A stretch of DNA of 64,000 nucleotides from Henriciella sp. (GTDB lineage: Bacteria; Pseudomonadota; Alphaproteobacteria; Caulobacterales; Hyphomonadaceae), in contig NZ_JAPYRE010000002.1 in assembly GCF_029936995.1 (NCBI RefSeq), positions 124,001 through 188,000 of the forward strand, given 5' to 3'. The notes beneath the pieces are model-generated. The model was not told the DNA's origin and ran no database searches. It was given only the letters and a program-made list of their open reading frames with translations. Made by a program: the position numbers and the translations under genes. This document shows positions 44,792 to 54,055 of this stretch, one piece after another. Numbering within the stretch: the first letter of the stretch is position 1; each line of letters opens with the position of its first letter.

Positions 44792-45175
44792 TTAGCGCTG
44801 GATCAGCCAGAGCACGCCCGCAGAGTGTAGATAGAGGAACGCCTCGCTCGATTTACGCGCCGCACGCATTGCGACATGCCCGGCAAGCTTCCGGTTCGTT
44901 GCAATCATCAGCACGGAGGCCGCAAATCCGGGAACGAACAGCCACCAGGTGAGCGCCACAGAGGCAATCACAGACAGGAGAAGAATACAGTAGGCGGTAA
45001 AGTCGAGCACGCGCAGGCGGATCTCGTTTCGCCGGTCAAAAATGTTCAGCAGGCCCGGATTGCGATGCAGCGCCTCGGCATCAATGGCAAACACGCGGTC
45101 CTCACCCTGCCGGTAATGCACGACACGCGCAAGGCGGCCTGCCGCGTGCGGATTCGGAACCGCCTTCAGGAACAT
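44792..45175 (-). CDS. Small membrane protein of unknown function
   Basis: This 127-residue protein starts at ATG 45175, with GGGAGGGC upstream. It has two adjacent hydrophobic segments (DFTAYCILLLSVIASVALTWWLFVPGFAASVLMIAT) in its middle and basic sequence on each side. No family is recognised. It converges with ruvB, leaving a 6-bp gap, and shares the minus strand with bolA. Confidence 0.7.
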   Translation of the reverse strand: MFLKAVPNPHAAGRLARVVHYRQGEDRVFAIDAEALHRNPGLLNIFDRRNEIRLRVLDFTAYCILLLSVIASVALTWWLFVPGFAASVLMIATNRKLAGHVAMRAARKSSEAFLYLHSAGVLWLIQR

Positions 45176-45273
45176 CACACCTGCCCTCCCCACTTCAGGA
45201 AGGGCTTATGCCGCAGGTCTTAATGGTTTTTCGCCCCAGAGGCATTAATTGCGAGCGTTCCGGTAAATCCGCC

Positions 45274-45543
45274 TTAGCCAACAGGCGCTTTCGCCCGGAT
45301 TGAGAGCGCATGGAGGCCGGAATCGAACTCTTCCTTCAGCGCATCATTCACCGCACGTTGCATGGCGACGCGATTCATTCCTTCGAACTGCGATGAGATG
45401 ATCTTTACATTGAAGTGCGTTTCACCTTCCGGCGATGCTCCGGCATGCCCCGCATGACGGGCGCTGTCATCGACAACCTCCAGTGCCTCGGGTGCAAAAA
45501 CCTGCGTCAATTTCGAACGAATCCGTTCTGATCTGTTTGTCAA
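45274..45543 (-). CDS. bolA: BolA-family protein
   Basis: BolA proteins work with monothiol glutaredoxins in iron-sulfur metabolism. I set the start at TTG 45543 (89 residues), with AAAGAGG upstream; an ATG farther up at 45603 would run into the divergent J-domain gene. The core HFNVKIISSQFEGMNRVAMQRAVNDALKEEFDSGLHALSIRA is typical. The start region lies back to back with the J-domain gene, 41 bp apart. Confidence 0.88.
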   Translation of the reverse strand: MTNRSERIRSKLTQVFAPEALEVVDDSARHAGHAGASPEGETHFNVKIISSQFEGMNRVAMQRAVNDALKEEFDSGLHALSIRAKAPVG

Positions 45544-45584
45544 TTCTAGCCTCTTTAACCTGAAACCCTTATGTTCCGTGCCCG

Positions 45585-46205
45585 ATGACTGATGCATTCT
45601 CATACCGCGTAAAATTCACCGACATAAGGGTGAAGCCCCCGAAGACCGAGAAAGAGCGGCAGAAGGCGGCGGAAACCCGCGAATGCCACCGCGATGGCTG
45701 CGACATGGCCGGGCAACACCCCTCGCCCAAGCCCCGTGGCCTCGAAGGCGTCTACTGGTTCTGCCAGAAACATGCTGGTGAGTATAACCGCAATTACGAT
45801 TATTTCGCCGGCATGTCCGAAGCCGAGCTGGCCGAGTTCAACGAAATGGCCAAGTACGGGTTCAACAAGACCTGGAAGTTCGGCACAGGCCCGATGGGCA
45901 AGGGCAAGGCAGCTGCCGCCCACGATCCACGTCACTGGCGGGGCAAGGAGTTCTTCGAGGAGAACGCCGAAGCTCGCAAGGCCCGCCGGACCGAACAACA
46001 GTCGGCTGGCGTCACCGCCCGCGCCCTTTCCGAGCTGGACCTCGAGCCAGGTGCCAGCGCCGCCGAAGTCCGCAACCGCTACGGCGAGTATGTGCGCCGC
46101 TTCCACCCCGACTCCAATGGCGGCGACCGCTCGACCGAAGACATGCTTGCGCGCGTGCTGCGGGCAGGCAAGACGTTGAAGGCGGCCGGCATGATGAAGG
46201 ACTAG
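45585..46205 (+). CDS. J-domain (DnaJ-like) protein
   Basis: This 206-residue protein has a C-terminal J domain with the HPD motif (RRFHPDSNGG) and ends in a short helical tail. The N-terminal half holds a Cys-His segment (CHRDGCDMAGQHPSPKPRGLEGVYWFCQKHAGEYN) that may bind metal. Proteins of this type are typical of alphaproteobacteria. It diverges from bolA, and trmD follows after 34 bp. Confidence 0.87.
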   Translation: MTDAFSYRVKFTDIRVKPPKTEKERQKAAETRECHRDGCDMAGQHPSPKPRGLEGVYWFCQKHAGEYNRNYDYFAGMSEAELAEFNEMAKYGFNKTWKFGTGPMGKGKAAAAHDPRHWRGKEFFEENAEARKARRTEQQSAGVTARALSELDLEPGASAAEVRNRYGEYVRRFHPDSNGGDRSTEDMLARVLRAGKTLKAAGMMKD

Positions 46206-46239
46206 TTTCCGTCCTTCATCGGCCCGCCGGGACCCTGTC

Positions 46240-46968
46240 ATGGCCTTCGACGTCTCGATCATCACCCTGTTTCCCGAAGCGTTTCCGGGCCTTCTGGACG
46301 TCTCAATACTGGGGCGTGCCCGCAAGGACGGGATCTGGTCACTCGACGTGACAGACCTTCGCCAGTTCGGGCTGGGCAAGCACAGGCAGGTCGACGAGAC
46401 TCCCGCCGGGGGTGGGGCCGGGCTGGTCATGCGCCCCGATGTGGCCGCGGCCGCGCTGGATGCGCAGGAACGCAAGGGCCGCCCGCTGGTCTATCTCAGC
46501 CCGCGCGGCCGCCCCTTCGATCAGGCCATGGCAAAGGACTTTGCCGCCGGGCCTGGCCTTGTCTGCTTCTGTGGACGCTTTGAAGGGCTGGACCAGCGCG
46601 TCATCGACAAACGCAACATGATAGAAGTCTCTATCGGGGACTTCGTCCTCGCAGGAGGGGAAGCGGCCGCCCAGGCCATGATCGAAAGCACGGTGCGTTT
46701 GCTGCCAGGTGTCGCCGGGAACGGGGCATCGCTAGAGGATGAGAGCTTTTCCCACGGTCTTCTGGAGTATCCGCAATATACCCTGCCGCGCATGTGGGAG
46801 AACGAACCCACCCCCGATGTGCTTCTGTCGGGCGATCATGGGAAAATCAGTGAATGGCGGCTCAACCGCAGTAAACTGTTGACAGAAGCCCGTCGTCCCG
46901 ATTTATGGGCCGCTTACCGCAACGGGCAAGATTTACGAGCGTCGGAGACGGACGATGAACATGATTGA
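46240..46968 (+). CDS. trmD: tRNA (guanine-N1)-methyltransferase
   Basis: TrmD methylates G37 next to the anticodon of several tRNAs. The 242-residue SPOUT protein has [47 protein letters not shown] (knot region), [31 protein letters not shown], and [14 protein letters not shown]. It overlaps rplS by 14 bases. The rpsP and rimM genes that usually precede trmD are not here; a J-domain gene is. Confidence 0.95.
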   Translation: MAFDVSIITLFPEAFPGLLDVSILGRARKDGIWSLDVTDLRQFGLGKHRQVDETPAGGGAGLVMRPDVAAAALDAQERKGRPLVYLSPRGRPFDQAMAKDFAAGPGLVCFCGRFEGLDQRVIDKRNMIEVSIGDFVLAGGEAAAQAMIESTVRLLPGVAGNGASLEDESFSHGLLEYPQYTLPRMWENEPTPDVLLSGDHGKISEWRLNRSKLLTEARRPDLWAAYRNGQDLRASETDDEHD

Positions 46969-47518
46969 ACAGCTCGAAGCCGAGGAAGTGGCACGCGTCA
47001 CCTCAGGCAAGACCATTCCGGACTTTTCGGCCGGCGACACGGTCTCCGTGAACGTGCGCATCCGCGAAGGCGACCGTGAGCGCGTCCAGCGCTTCGAAGG
47101 CGTCTGCATCGCGCGCGCCGGGGCCGGCCTCAACGAGAACTTCACAGTGCGCAAGATTTCCTTCGGTGAAGGTGTCGAGCGTGTCTTCCCGGTCGTCTCC
47201 CCGATGATCGAGAGCATTGAAGTCAAGCGCAAGGGCCATGTCCGCCGCGCCAAGCTGTATTATCTGCGCAACCTGCGCGGCAAGTCAGCCCGCATCGCAG
47301 AGCGGACCTCCGGTCATGGCATGGAAGCGACGGAAACCACCGTTTCCAAGACCGAGCGCAAGCGCCAGCGCGTCGAAAGCAAGGCCGCCCGCCGCGAGCA
47401 GGCCGCCAAGGACCGCGCCGAGCGTGAGGAAGCCAAGCGCAAGGAAGCTGAAGCCGCTGCGGCTGCTGCCGAAGCAGAAGCCGCCGAAGGCGAGGAAGAA
47501 GGCAAGACCGAAGAATAG
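46955..47518 (+). CDS. rplS: 50S ribosomal protein bL19 with long C-terminal extension
   Basis: L19 sits at the interface of the ribosomal subunits. The conserved core is residues 1-~120 ([36 protein letters not shown] ... [29 protein letters not shown]). The remaining ~65 residues are Lys/Arg/Glu/Ala-rich ([19 protein letters not shown] ... [15 protein letters not shown]) and give a total of 187, longer than the usual ~115-130. A terminator follows at 47546-47575. Confidence 0.95.
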   Translation: MNMIEQLEAEEVARVTSGKTIPDFSAGDTVSVNVRIREGDRERVQRFEGVCIARAGAGLNENFTVRKISFGEGVERVFPVVSPMIESIEVKRKGHVRRAKLYYLRNLRGKSARIAERTSGHGMEATETTVSKTERKRQRVESKAARREQAAKDRAEREEAKRKEAEAAAAAAEAEAAEGEEEGKTEE

Positions 47519-47545
47519 GTCTCGCCTGATAACCGGTTTTTCCCG

Positions 47546-47575
47546 AAACCCCGTCCCTCACCGGACGGGGTTTTT
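47546..47575 (+). terminator. Rho-independent terminator after rplS
   Basis: An 8-bp stem, CCCCGTCC (47549-47556) / GGACGGGG (47563-47570), has a 6-nt loop and is followed by five T. Confidence 0.87.
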
Positions 47576-47856
47576 CTTTGTCCTGTGTCCAGATGCCCAG
47601 CACCCGCTTCAGGCTTTACGGCACGGCGCTTGCAGAGGACCTGCCTGAACAGGGCCGCAGACAGGGTTTTCCCGAATCCGGACAGGTCTGCTGCGGCTTT
47701 GCTCGCGTGCGAAGGGAATCTCCTTTCTGTGGAGAAACTCGTTTCGTATACGCAACGAAATGGAAAAATGCGGTCAGGATCATGGGGGGCTCCCCGGTCA
47801 GGCCGAACTGAAATCCTGTGCGGGTCCACATCCGGGCCGCGATTGGGGAAGGTGGA
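47576..47856 (+). promoter_or_regulatory. Upstream region of the QPV-repeat protein gene
   Basis: This 281-bp stretch holds no gene. It has one inverted repeat, TTTCGT (47742-47747) / ACGAAA (47755-47760), with a 7-bp spacer, which may be an operator or RNA hairpin about 95 bp upstream of the start. A GGGAAGGTGG Shine-Dalgarno lies just before ATG 47857. Confidence 0.4.
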
Positions 47857-49260
47857 ATGAAACCGAGCATGAAATTTTGGGTAAGCGCCGCCGCCGTTGC
47901 GGTCCTGCCCGTCGCCGCCCACGCCGATGGCGAAAAGGGCACCTGGGATAATGAGGCTGTCGGCACCCGTTACAGCTCTGAAGGCACGCCCACAAATGAC
48001 CGTGTCCTCACCGATGAGCAGGTGCGCGACATCATCAATCGCAGTGGCGCGAACGGCCCCGGCGAAGTCCGTTACATGGGTGGCTCCAAAGAGGCCGTCG
48101 ATACCGAGCTCTGCTGCGAGAATGTCGAGGAGCGCGTGACGGAGAAAACCGAGGTTGAGGAAACCACAACCTATTTTGACGCCGTGACCCGCCGCGAGAT
48201 CACCCAGCCGGTCGAACGCACCATCATCCAGCCGGTCGAGCGCCGGATCATCCGCCCGCAGACCGAGAACGTGACCGCCCCCGTCCGCTACGAAGAAAAT
48301 CGCCTGCCCAAGCGGGTCGAGGCCGACAAGGTGCCCGCCATACAGGAAACGGTTGTTGAGGATGTCACCGTCGAAGAGGTCGAGGAAGCCACCGAGTCCT
48401 ACTATGATGTCGTCACCCAGCGGGAAATCATCCAGCCGATCGAACGCACCACCATTGTTCCGGTCAAGCGGCGCATCCTGCGTCCGGTAACCGAGACGGT
48501 GACAGCCGAAACCCGTTATGAGACGCGCCGCGCCCCTCTGGTTGTCGAGAAAGACCCGGTCCCGCCGGTCAAGGAAACTGTGACCGAAGAGGTCAACGAG
48601 GTGGTGAAGGAAGAAGTCACCGAAACCTATGTCGACGCTGTGACACAGAAAAATGTCTTCCAGCCGGTCGTGAAGACCGACGTCCAGCCGATTGAACGTC
48701 GCATCCTGCGCCCGCAATCCGAAACAGTCACGGCAGACCGTCGCTATGAGGAAGAGCGCCTTCCCCTGGACGTCCGCAAGCAGCCTGCGCCGCGTGTCAC
48801 AGAGAAGATCATCCCCAAGGTGACCGAACGCACGGTGCTGGAAGTCCAGGACGAGTATATCGACCATGTCACACGCAATGTGATCCAGCCGGTCGTCAGC
48901 ACGACGGTGCAGCCGGTCGAACGCCGCGTCCTGCGCCCGCAGACCGAGCGTGTTACCGCCGAAACGCGCTACGAACAGGAGCGCCTGCCCAAGCGTGTTG
49001 AAGCCGAGCCGGTCCCGGAAACGCACGTGAACCACATCGAGCAGGTCGAGGAGAAGTATCGTGAAGAGGTCACTGAGACCTATTTCGATGCCGTGACCAA
49101 GCGCAAGGTGATCCAGCCGGTCACGCGCCGCATCATCCAGCCTGTCGAGTACCGCAAGCCCCGGCCCGTGACCGAGACAGTCGAGGCACCGACCCGTTAC
49201 GAGACGCGCCGCGCCTCCCTGGTCGTCCTCAATGTCGGCAGTGGCTGCCCCTGCAACTAG
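47857..49260 (+). CDS. Exported protein of five 75-76-residue QPV repeats
   Basis: This 467-residue protein starts with a signal peptide (MKPSMKFWVSAAAVAVLP, probable cleavage after AHA at residue 23). A ~65-residue spacer follows, with a Cys-Cys pair (C86-C87). Five tandem repeats then span about residues 90-467. Each has an acidic part (EEVTETYFDAVT type), then QPV-R-x-x-x-QPVERR-x-x-RP with prolines 8 residues apart, then RYE-x-x-x-LP. Repeat landmarks (first QP) are at 117, 193, 269, 344 and 420, period 75-76. The C-terminus ends with CPC. I recognise no bacterial family. The charged Val-Pro-rich pattern resembles, only in style, the cytoskeletal repeats of alveolins and articulins in protists. 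The secretion signal and the cysteine pairs at both ends suggest a disulfide-linked envelope or surface fibre; this is inference. It is a single-gene unit with its own terminator. Confidence 0.85.
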   Translation: MKPSMKFWVSAAAVAVLPVAAHADGEKGTWDNEAVGTRYSSEGTPTNDRVLTDEQVRDIINRSGANGPGEVRYMGGSKEAVDTELCCENVEERVTEKTEVEETTTYFDAVTRREITQPVERTIIQPVERRIIRPQTENVTAPVRYEENRLPKRVEADKVPAIQETVVEDVTVEEVEEATESYYDVVTQREIIQPIERTTIVPVKRRILRPVTETVTAETRYETRRAPLVVEKDPVPPVKETVTEEVNEVVKEEVTETYVDAVTQKNVFQPVVKTDVQPIERRILRPQSETVTADRRYEEERLPLDVRKQPAPRVTEKIIPKVTERTVLEVQDEYIDHVTRNVIQPVVSTTVQPVERRVLRPQTERVTAETRYEQERLPKRVEAEPVPETHVNHIEQVEEKYREEVTETYFDAVTKRKVIQPVTRRIIQPVEYRKPRPVTETVEAPTRYETRRASLVVLNVGSGCPCN

Positions 49261-49291
49261 GCCAGATACAACAAGACTTTACCTCTGAAAC

Positions 49292-49323
49292 GGGCCGGTG
49301 GAGCACACCGGCCCTTTCTTTTG
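49292..49323 (+). terminator. Rho-independent terminator of the QPV-repeat protein gene
   Basis: A 9-bp stem, GGGCCGGTG (49292-49300) / CACCGGCCC (49306-49314), has a 5-nt loop and is followed by TTTCTTTTG. Confidence 0.87.
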
Positions 49324-49403
49324 TCTTGCAGCCGGGGAGCGAGGCATATCTTGCCTATTTGCGGCAGACATGATGTTTTGCGCCGCAACAGGAATTGAGG
49401 CTC

Positions 49404-50801
49404 ATGGCAGGCAAGACTTTATACGACAAGATCTGGGATGCGCACACGGTTCAGACCGACCCGTCGACCGGCGATGCGCTCCTCTATATCGACCTTCATC
49501 TCATCCATGAAGTGACGACACCGCAGGCCTTTGCCGGGCTCAAGAGCGAAAACCGCAAGGTACGCCGTCCTGAACTCACGCTCGCTGTTGCAGACCACAA
49601 CACACCGACCGAGAACCAGTCTGCCGGGCTTGAGGGCGTCACTGACGAGGCCGCGCGTAACCAGCTTTCTGCCCTGTCGCGCAACGTTGCCGAACACGGG
49701 ATCGAGTTCTTCCCGATGGGCAACATCAATAATGGCATTGTCCATGTCGTCGGCCCGGAACAGGGGCGCACCCAGCCGGGTATGACCATTGTCTGCGGTG
49801 ATAGTCATACCTCCACGCATGGCGCGTTCGGCGCAATTGCCCACGGCATCGGCACGTCCGAGGTCGAGCATGTGCTCGCCACACAGACCCTGCGCACCCG
49901 CAAGTCGAAGAACATGGCCATCGAGGTCAGCGGCGAACTGCGTGACGGTGTCACCGCCAAGGATCTCGCCCTGCACCTGATTTCGGTGATCGGCACAGCC
50001 GGCGGCACGGGCTGTGTCATGGAGTATCGCGGCCCCGCCATCGAGAAGCTCTCCATGGAAGGGCGAATGACGCTCTGCAACCTGTCCATCGAGGGTGGCG
50101 CACGCGCCGGGCTCGTCGCACCTGACGAAAAGACCTTCGACTACATGAAAGGCCGCCCCGCAGCCCCCAAGGGCGCGGCCTGGGAACGCGCGGAAAACTA
50201 CTGGCGCACGCTTCACTCAGACGCCGACGCCGAGTGGGATCATATCGTTGAAATCCGTGGCGAGGATGTCGAACCGACCGTGACCTGGGGCACCAGCCCC
50301 GAACAGGCCATCCCTGTCTCGGCAACCATCCCCGATCCGAAGGAGATGCGCGACCCCGTCCACAAGGCGGCCGCGGAACGCGCGCTCGAATATATGGACC
50401 TCACCCCCGGCGCGCCGATTGCCGGCACGCCCATCCAGCGTGTGTTTATTGGATCCTGCACCAATTCCCGGATCGAGGACCTGCGGGCCGTGGCACAGAT
50501 CGTCGAAGGCGCACACGTGGCAGACAGTGTGCGCGCCATGATCGTGCCGGGCTCCGGCCTTGTACGCGCCCAAGCCGAACAGGAAGGGCTCGACAGGGTT
50601 TTCACCGCCGCCGGATTTGAATGGCGCGAACCTGGCTGCTCCATGTGCCTTGGCATGAATCCGGACATTCTTGCCCCCGGCGAACGCTGCGCCTCGACCT
50701 CGAACCGTAATTTCGAAGGCCGTCAGGGCCGTGGCGGACGCACCCACCTGATGAGCCCGGCGCTGGCCGCGCGTGCCGCAATCAATGGCGTGATTGGCTA
50801 G
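49404..50801 (+). CDS. leuC: 3-isopropylmalate dehydratase large subunit
   Basis: LeuC with LeuD isomerises 2-isopropylmalate to 3-isopropylmalate in leucine synthesis. The 465-residue aconitase-fold protein holds the cysteines of its 4Fe-4S cluster in [14 protein letters not shown] and [11 protein letters not shown]. It starts at ATG 49404 and is followed 18 bp later by a VOC-family gene and then leuD, so leuC and leuD are separated. Confidence 0.95.
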   Translation: MAGKTLYDKIWDAHTVQTDPSTGDALLYIDLHLIHEVTTPQAFAGLKSENRKVRRPELTLAVADHNTPTENQSAGLEGVTDEAARNQLSALSRNVAEHGIEFFPMGNINNGIVHVVGPEQGRTQPGMTIVCGDSHTSTHGAFGAIAHGIGTSEVEHVLATQTLRTRKSKNMAIEVSGELRDGVTAKDLALHLISVIGTAGGTGCVMEYRGPAIEKLSMEGRMTLCNLSIEGGARAGLVAPDEKTFDYMKGRPAAPKGAAWERAENYWRTLHSDADAEWDHIVEIRGEDVEPTVTWGTSPEQAIPVSATIPDPKEMRDPVHKAAAERALEYMDLTPGAPIAGTPIQRVFIGSCTNSRIEDLRAVAQIVEGAHVADSVRAMIVPGSGLVRAQAEQEGLDRVFTAAGFEWREPGCSMCLGMNPDILAPGERCASTSNRNFEGRQGRGGRTHLMSPALAARAAINGVIG

Positions 50802-50819
50802 GTCCATGAGCGGGACTTC

Positions 50820-51662
50820 ATGATCACGGGGCTCGACCATATCGTCCTTGTCTGCCCGGACATCGAGTCTGGTATCGCTGCCTATCAGACGCTGCTTGGG
50901 CGGGCGCCGGACTGGCAGGCCAGCACGGATGGCACGGCCACAGCCCTCTTCACTGTGCAGAATACGGCACTTGAACTTATGGCTCCCGAAGGGGACGATG
51001 GTGTTGCCCCGCGCTTGCGCGAAATCCTCTCCGAAAACGGCCCCGGCCTGACCAGTCTGGCCTTCCGGACCGACGATATAGGGGCAGCCCATCACAAGCT
51101 CACACGCAGGGGCCTCATACCCGAAACCATTACAGATGGCGCAAGTTCGAATCTTGATTCTGGCGCCATCAGACGCTGGAAAAGGTTCCGCTGCAAGGAT
51201 GCCGAGACCGCAGGAATCAAGACCTTCCTGATCGAGCCAGAAACGCCCATGATGCCCGCCACAGGCGCCCCCGGATCGACTCATGCGCTTGATCATATCG
51301 TCATCGACACGCCCAATCCCGACCGTGCGCTGGGCCTCTATGGCGCACGCCTCGGTCTCGATTTGAGACTTGACCGCACAGCCGAGCAGTGGGGCACACG
51401 CTTCCTCTTCTTCCGCACAGGCGGGCTCACCTTCGAGGTCATCCACCGCCTGGGCGAAACCCACGATCCTGGCACCGCAGATCGCATCTGGGGGCTGACC
51501 TGGGTCGTCGAGGAATTGCCTACCGCGCATGCCCGCCTGACCAAAGCCGGGCTCGACATCTCTGAAATCCGGAAGGGGCGCAAGCCCGGTTCCTCGGTGT
51601 TCACCGTCCGCAACGGCACGCTTGGTGTACCCACCCTGTTCATTTCCCATTCCCCGCGATAG
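50820..51662 (+). CDS. VOC-family (glyoxalase-like) protein within the leucine operon
   Basis: This 280-residue protein has two glyoxalase/VOC-like halves: ITGLDHIVLVCPDIESGIAAYQTLLG at the start and HALDHIVIDTPNPDRALGLYGARLGLDL in the middle, each opening with the LDHIV metal-site His. It looks like an enzyme of the glyoxalase-like domain type that acts on lipid or aromatic substrates. It lies between leuC (18 bp) and leuD (9 bp) on the same strand, so it is co-transcribed with them. Its link to leucine synthesis is unknown; it may simply share the operon. Confidence 0.85.
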   Translation: MITGLDHIVLVCPDIESGIAAYQTLLGRAPDWQASTDGTATALFTVQNTALELMAPEGDDGVAPRLREILSENGPGLTSLAFRTDDIGAAHHKLTRRGLIPETITDGASSNLDSGAIRRWKRFRCKDAETAGIKTFLIEPETPMMPATGAPGSTHALDHIVIDTPNPDRALGLYGARLGLDLRLDRTAEQWGTRFLFFRTGGLTFEVIHRLGETHDPGTADRIWGLTWVVEELPTAHARLTKAGLDISEIRKGRKPGSSVFTVRNGTLGVPTLFISHSPR

Positions 51663-51671
51663 GAAAGCTCC

Positions 51672-52304
51672 ATGAAAGCCTTCACGACCCTCTCCACCAC
51701 GGCCGCGCCGCTCATTCACCATGACCGGCTGATGGCCAATGTCGATACCGACATGATCATCCCGAAACAGTTCCTGAAGACCACGGAACGCGAAGGGCTG
51801 TCAGAGGGTCTGTTTTACGAACTCAAGACGCGCGCCGATGGCAGCCCCGATCCGGATTTCGTGCTCAACCAGCCCGCCTACAGACAGGCCGGCATCCTGA
51901 TTGCGGGCGAGAATTTCGGCTGCGGCTCGTCACGCGAGCATGCCCCCTGGGCGCTGCTGGACCAGGGGATCACCTGCGTGATCGCACCGTCCTTTGCCGA
52001 TATCTTCAACAATAACTGCTACAAGAACGGCATCCTGCCCATCGCCCTGCCCTACGAGATCTGTGCGGCGCTGGCCGAACAGGCCGGGGGCGCGAACCAT
52101 AAATTTTCTGTTGATCTCGAACGCCAGGTCGTCATCACACCCGATGGCGAGGAGATCAGCTTCGATATCGAGCCCGGGCGCAAGGCGAGCCTCCTGCAAG
52201 GCCTCGACGACATCGGCGAGACCCTGTCCAGCGAAAGCGCCATTGCAGAATTCGAGGCCGGGCGCGTATCCACAATGCCCTGGCTCGAACGACAGCCGGG
52301 CTGA
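51672..52304 (+). CDS. leuD: 3-isopropylmalate dehydratase small subunit
   Basis: LeuD is the swivel domain that works with LeuC. The 210-residue protein has [43 protein letters not shown], and [20 protein letters not shown], all conserved in the family. It starts 9 bp after the VOC gene and precedes leuB by 35 bp. Confidence 0.96.
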   Translation: MKAFTTLSTTAAPLIHHDRLMANVDTDMIIPKQFLKTTEREGLSEGLFYELKTRADGSPDPDFVLNQPAYRQAGILIAGENFGCGSSREHAPWALLDQGITCVIAPSFADIFNNNCYKNGILPIALPYEICAALAEQAGGANHKFSVDLERQVVITPDGEEISFDIEPGRKASLLQGLDDIGETLSSESAIAEFEAGRVSTMPWLERQPG

Positions 52305-52339
52305 TCCCAAAACTCCACTCGATCCGGAACCACGAAAAG

Positions 52340-53395
52340 ATGACACAGACACTTCTCCTCCTGCCGGGCGATGGCATCGGCCCGGAAGTTATCGCTGCCG
52401 CCCAGCGCATTGCCAGACACGTCGCGCCTGACGTGGCCATAGAGGAAGACCTTGTCGGCGGTGCCGCCGTCGATGCCCACGGCACGCCGCTCAGCGATGA
52501 GACGCTGGAGCGCGCACGTGGCTGCGATGCTGTCCTCCTCGGGGCTGTCGGCGGGCCAAAATGGGCTGATGTCGACCGCGCCAACCGCCCCGAAGCCGGG
52601 TTGCTCAAACTGCGCAAGGGCCTCGATGTCTATGCCAACCTGCGGCCTGCCTACTGTTTCGAAGCGCTTGTCGATGCCTCCAGCCTGAAACGCGACCGTG
52701 TCGAAGGTCTCGACCTCATGATCGTGCGCGAGCTGACCTCCGGGGTCTATTTCGGCGAACCGCGCGGCATCGACACCGATGAAAACGGCGTGCGCCGCGG
52801 CTATGAAACATCAGTTTACACCGCTCCAGAGATCGAGCGCGTCACCCGTGTCGCCTTCGAGATCGCCCGCGGGCGTTCAGGCCGTGTCTGTTCGGTCGAG
52901 AAGTCGAATGTCATGGAAAGTGGGCATTTCTGGCGCCAGGAAGTCACTGCCCTCCATGAAGCCGGCGGTGCAGGCGTCGAGCTGACCCACATGCTGGCCG
53001 ATGCCTGCGCGATGGAGCTGGTGCGCAACCCGAAACAGTTCGATGTCATCCTCGCCAGCAACCTTTTCGGGGACATGCTCTCCGACGAAGCGGCCATGCT
53101 GACCGGTTCGATCGGCATGTTGCCGTCTGCCAGCCTCGGCGCTGAAGGCGTGCCCGGCCTGTTCGAGCCCGTGCACGGCTCAGCGCCCGACATTGCCGGT
53201 CAGGGTATCGCCAATCCATGCGCGGCCATCCTGTCGCTGGAAATGGCGCTGCGCTGGTCACTCGCCCGGCCCGATGCCGCCGACCGCGTGATGAAGGCGG
53301 TTGCCGACGCCCTCAAGGCCGGCGCGCGCACAGGCGATCTCGGCGGCGACCTCTCGACCGATGAAATGACCGACGCGATCATCGACTGTCTGTAA
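52340..53395 (+). CDS. leuB: 3-isopropylmalate dehydrogenase
   Basis: LeuB oxidatively decarboxylates 3-isopropylmalate in leucine synthesis using NAD+. The 351-residue protein has the isocitrate/isopropylmalate dehydrogenase core: [50 protein letters not shown], and [26 protein letters not shown]. It ends the leuC-VOC-leuD-leuB operon. No clear terminator follows, and a ~100-bp gap precedes the convergent SnoaL-like gene. Confidence 0.96.
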   Translation: MTQTLLLLPGDGIGPEVIAAAQRIARHVAPDVAIEEDLVGGAAVDAHGTPLSDETLERARGCDAVLLGAVGGPKWADVDRANRPEAGLLKLRKGLDVYANLRPAYCFEALVDASSLKRDRVEGLDLMIVRELTSGVYFGEPRGIDTDENGVRRGYETSVYTAPEIERVTRVAFEIARGRSGRVCSVEKSNVMESGHFWRQEVTALHEAGGAGVELTHMLADACAMELVRNPKQFDVILASNLFGDMLSDEAAMLTGSIGMLPSASLGAEGVPGLFEPVHGSAPDIAGQGIANPCAAILSLEMALRWSLARPDAADRVMKAVADALKAGARTGDLGGDLSTDEMTDAIIDCL

Positions 53396-53493
53396 CGGAC
53401 CCGCCATCCCGAAAGCGCCACAGGGGCTGTCGAAGGCCGGGCCTACCGGCCATGTTGCCCGGATTCCGGCATTCTGAACTTGCGGGAAAGCCC

Positions 53494-53877
53494 TCAGCTA
53501 TAATCCGCAATCCGGCTTAGCAGCTGGCCACGGAATTCGAAGAAGCTTGCGCCGCGCACCTTGATGGTCTCGCCCGCCTTCAGGCCGTTCGGCAGGTCGA
53601 CGGCGGCCTTGCCCTCGAACTCGATCTCGGCGGCCGCCCGGCCCTGCCCGATAACGAGGCTGACCAGCTTCTGGCGGCGATAGGAGAAGGCGTTCCCCGA
53701 CAGCTCGGCGACTTCGCCCATCTTGTCCCGCCCCTCGAATTTCATGCTCTGTCCGGAGTTTGAAATGTTCTCGAAAACGACGTCTTCCGCGACGCAATCG
53801 AGCATTCCTTCAATATCCCGGTCATTGTAGCATTTGATGTACTTGGAGATGACGTCTTCGATCAGGGCTGACTCCAT
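53494..53877 (-). CDS. SnoaL/NTF2-like protein
   Basis: This 127-residue protein has the SnoaL-like fold pattern: VISKYIKCYNDRDIEGMLDCVAEDVVFENISN ... FEGRDKMGEVAELSG ... VKVRGASFFEFRGQLLSRIADYS. Members of this superfamily act as small isomerases, hydrolases or binding domains; the role here is unknown. It is the only minus-strand gene in this part, divergent from asd. Confidence 0.8.
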   Translation of the reverse strand: MESALIEDVISKYIKCYNDRDIEGMLDCVAEDVVFENISNSGQSMKFEGRDKMGEVAELSGNAFSYRRQKLVSLVIGQGRAAAEIEFEGKAAVDLPNGLKAGETIKVRGASFFEFRGQLLSRIADYS

Positions 53878-53897
53878 TTGAAAGTGTTTGCAGGCGT

Positions 53898-53923
53898 TGC
53901 ACTCAACATTCGCGGAGAGTGCA
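53898..53923. promoter_or_regulatory. Inverted repeat in the SnoaL-like/asd intergenic region
   Basis: TGCACTC (53898-53904) and GAGTGCA (53917-53923) form a perfect 7-bp inverted repeat with a 12-bp spacer, between two divergent genes. It may be an operator for the minus-strand gene or for asd; which protein binds it is unknown. Confidence 0.35.
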
Positions 53924-54055
53924 TTACATGCAGGCTAAATCAAGGCTGAGCCTGCCGCGCGACGCACATGACTATGCCCTGCGCGCAGAGAGACTTTAAT
54001 TGAGGAGCGGCCTGTTCTCGGCTATTGGGGACGCTTCGCAAAAGGAATTGATAAC

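Noticed and set aside
47314-49035. A 573-residue minus-strand frame opposite rplS and the repeat protein
   Set aside because: Its apparent repeats simply mirror the repeat gene on the other strand.
50217-51722. A 501-residue minus-strand frame opposite leuC, the VOC gene and the leuD start
   Set aside because: It is antisense to clearly conserved genes and has no homology I can see.
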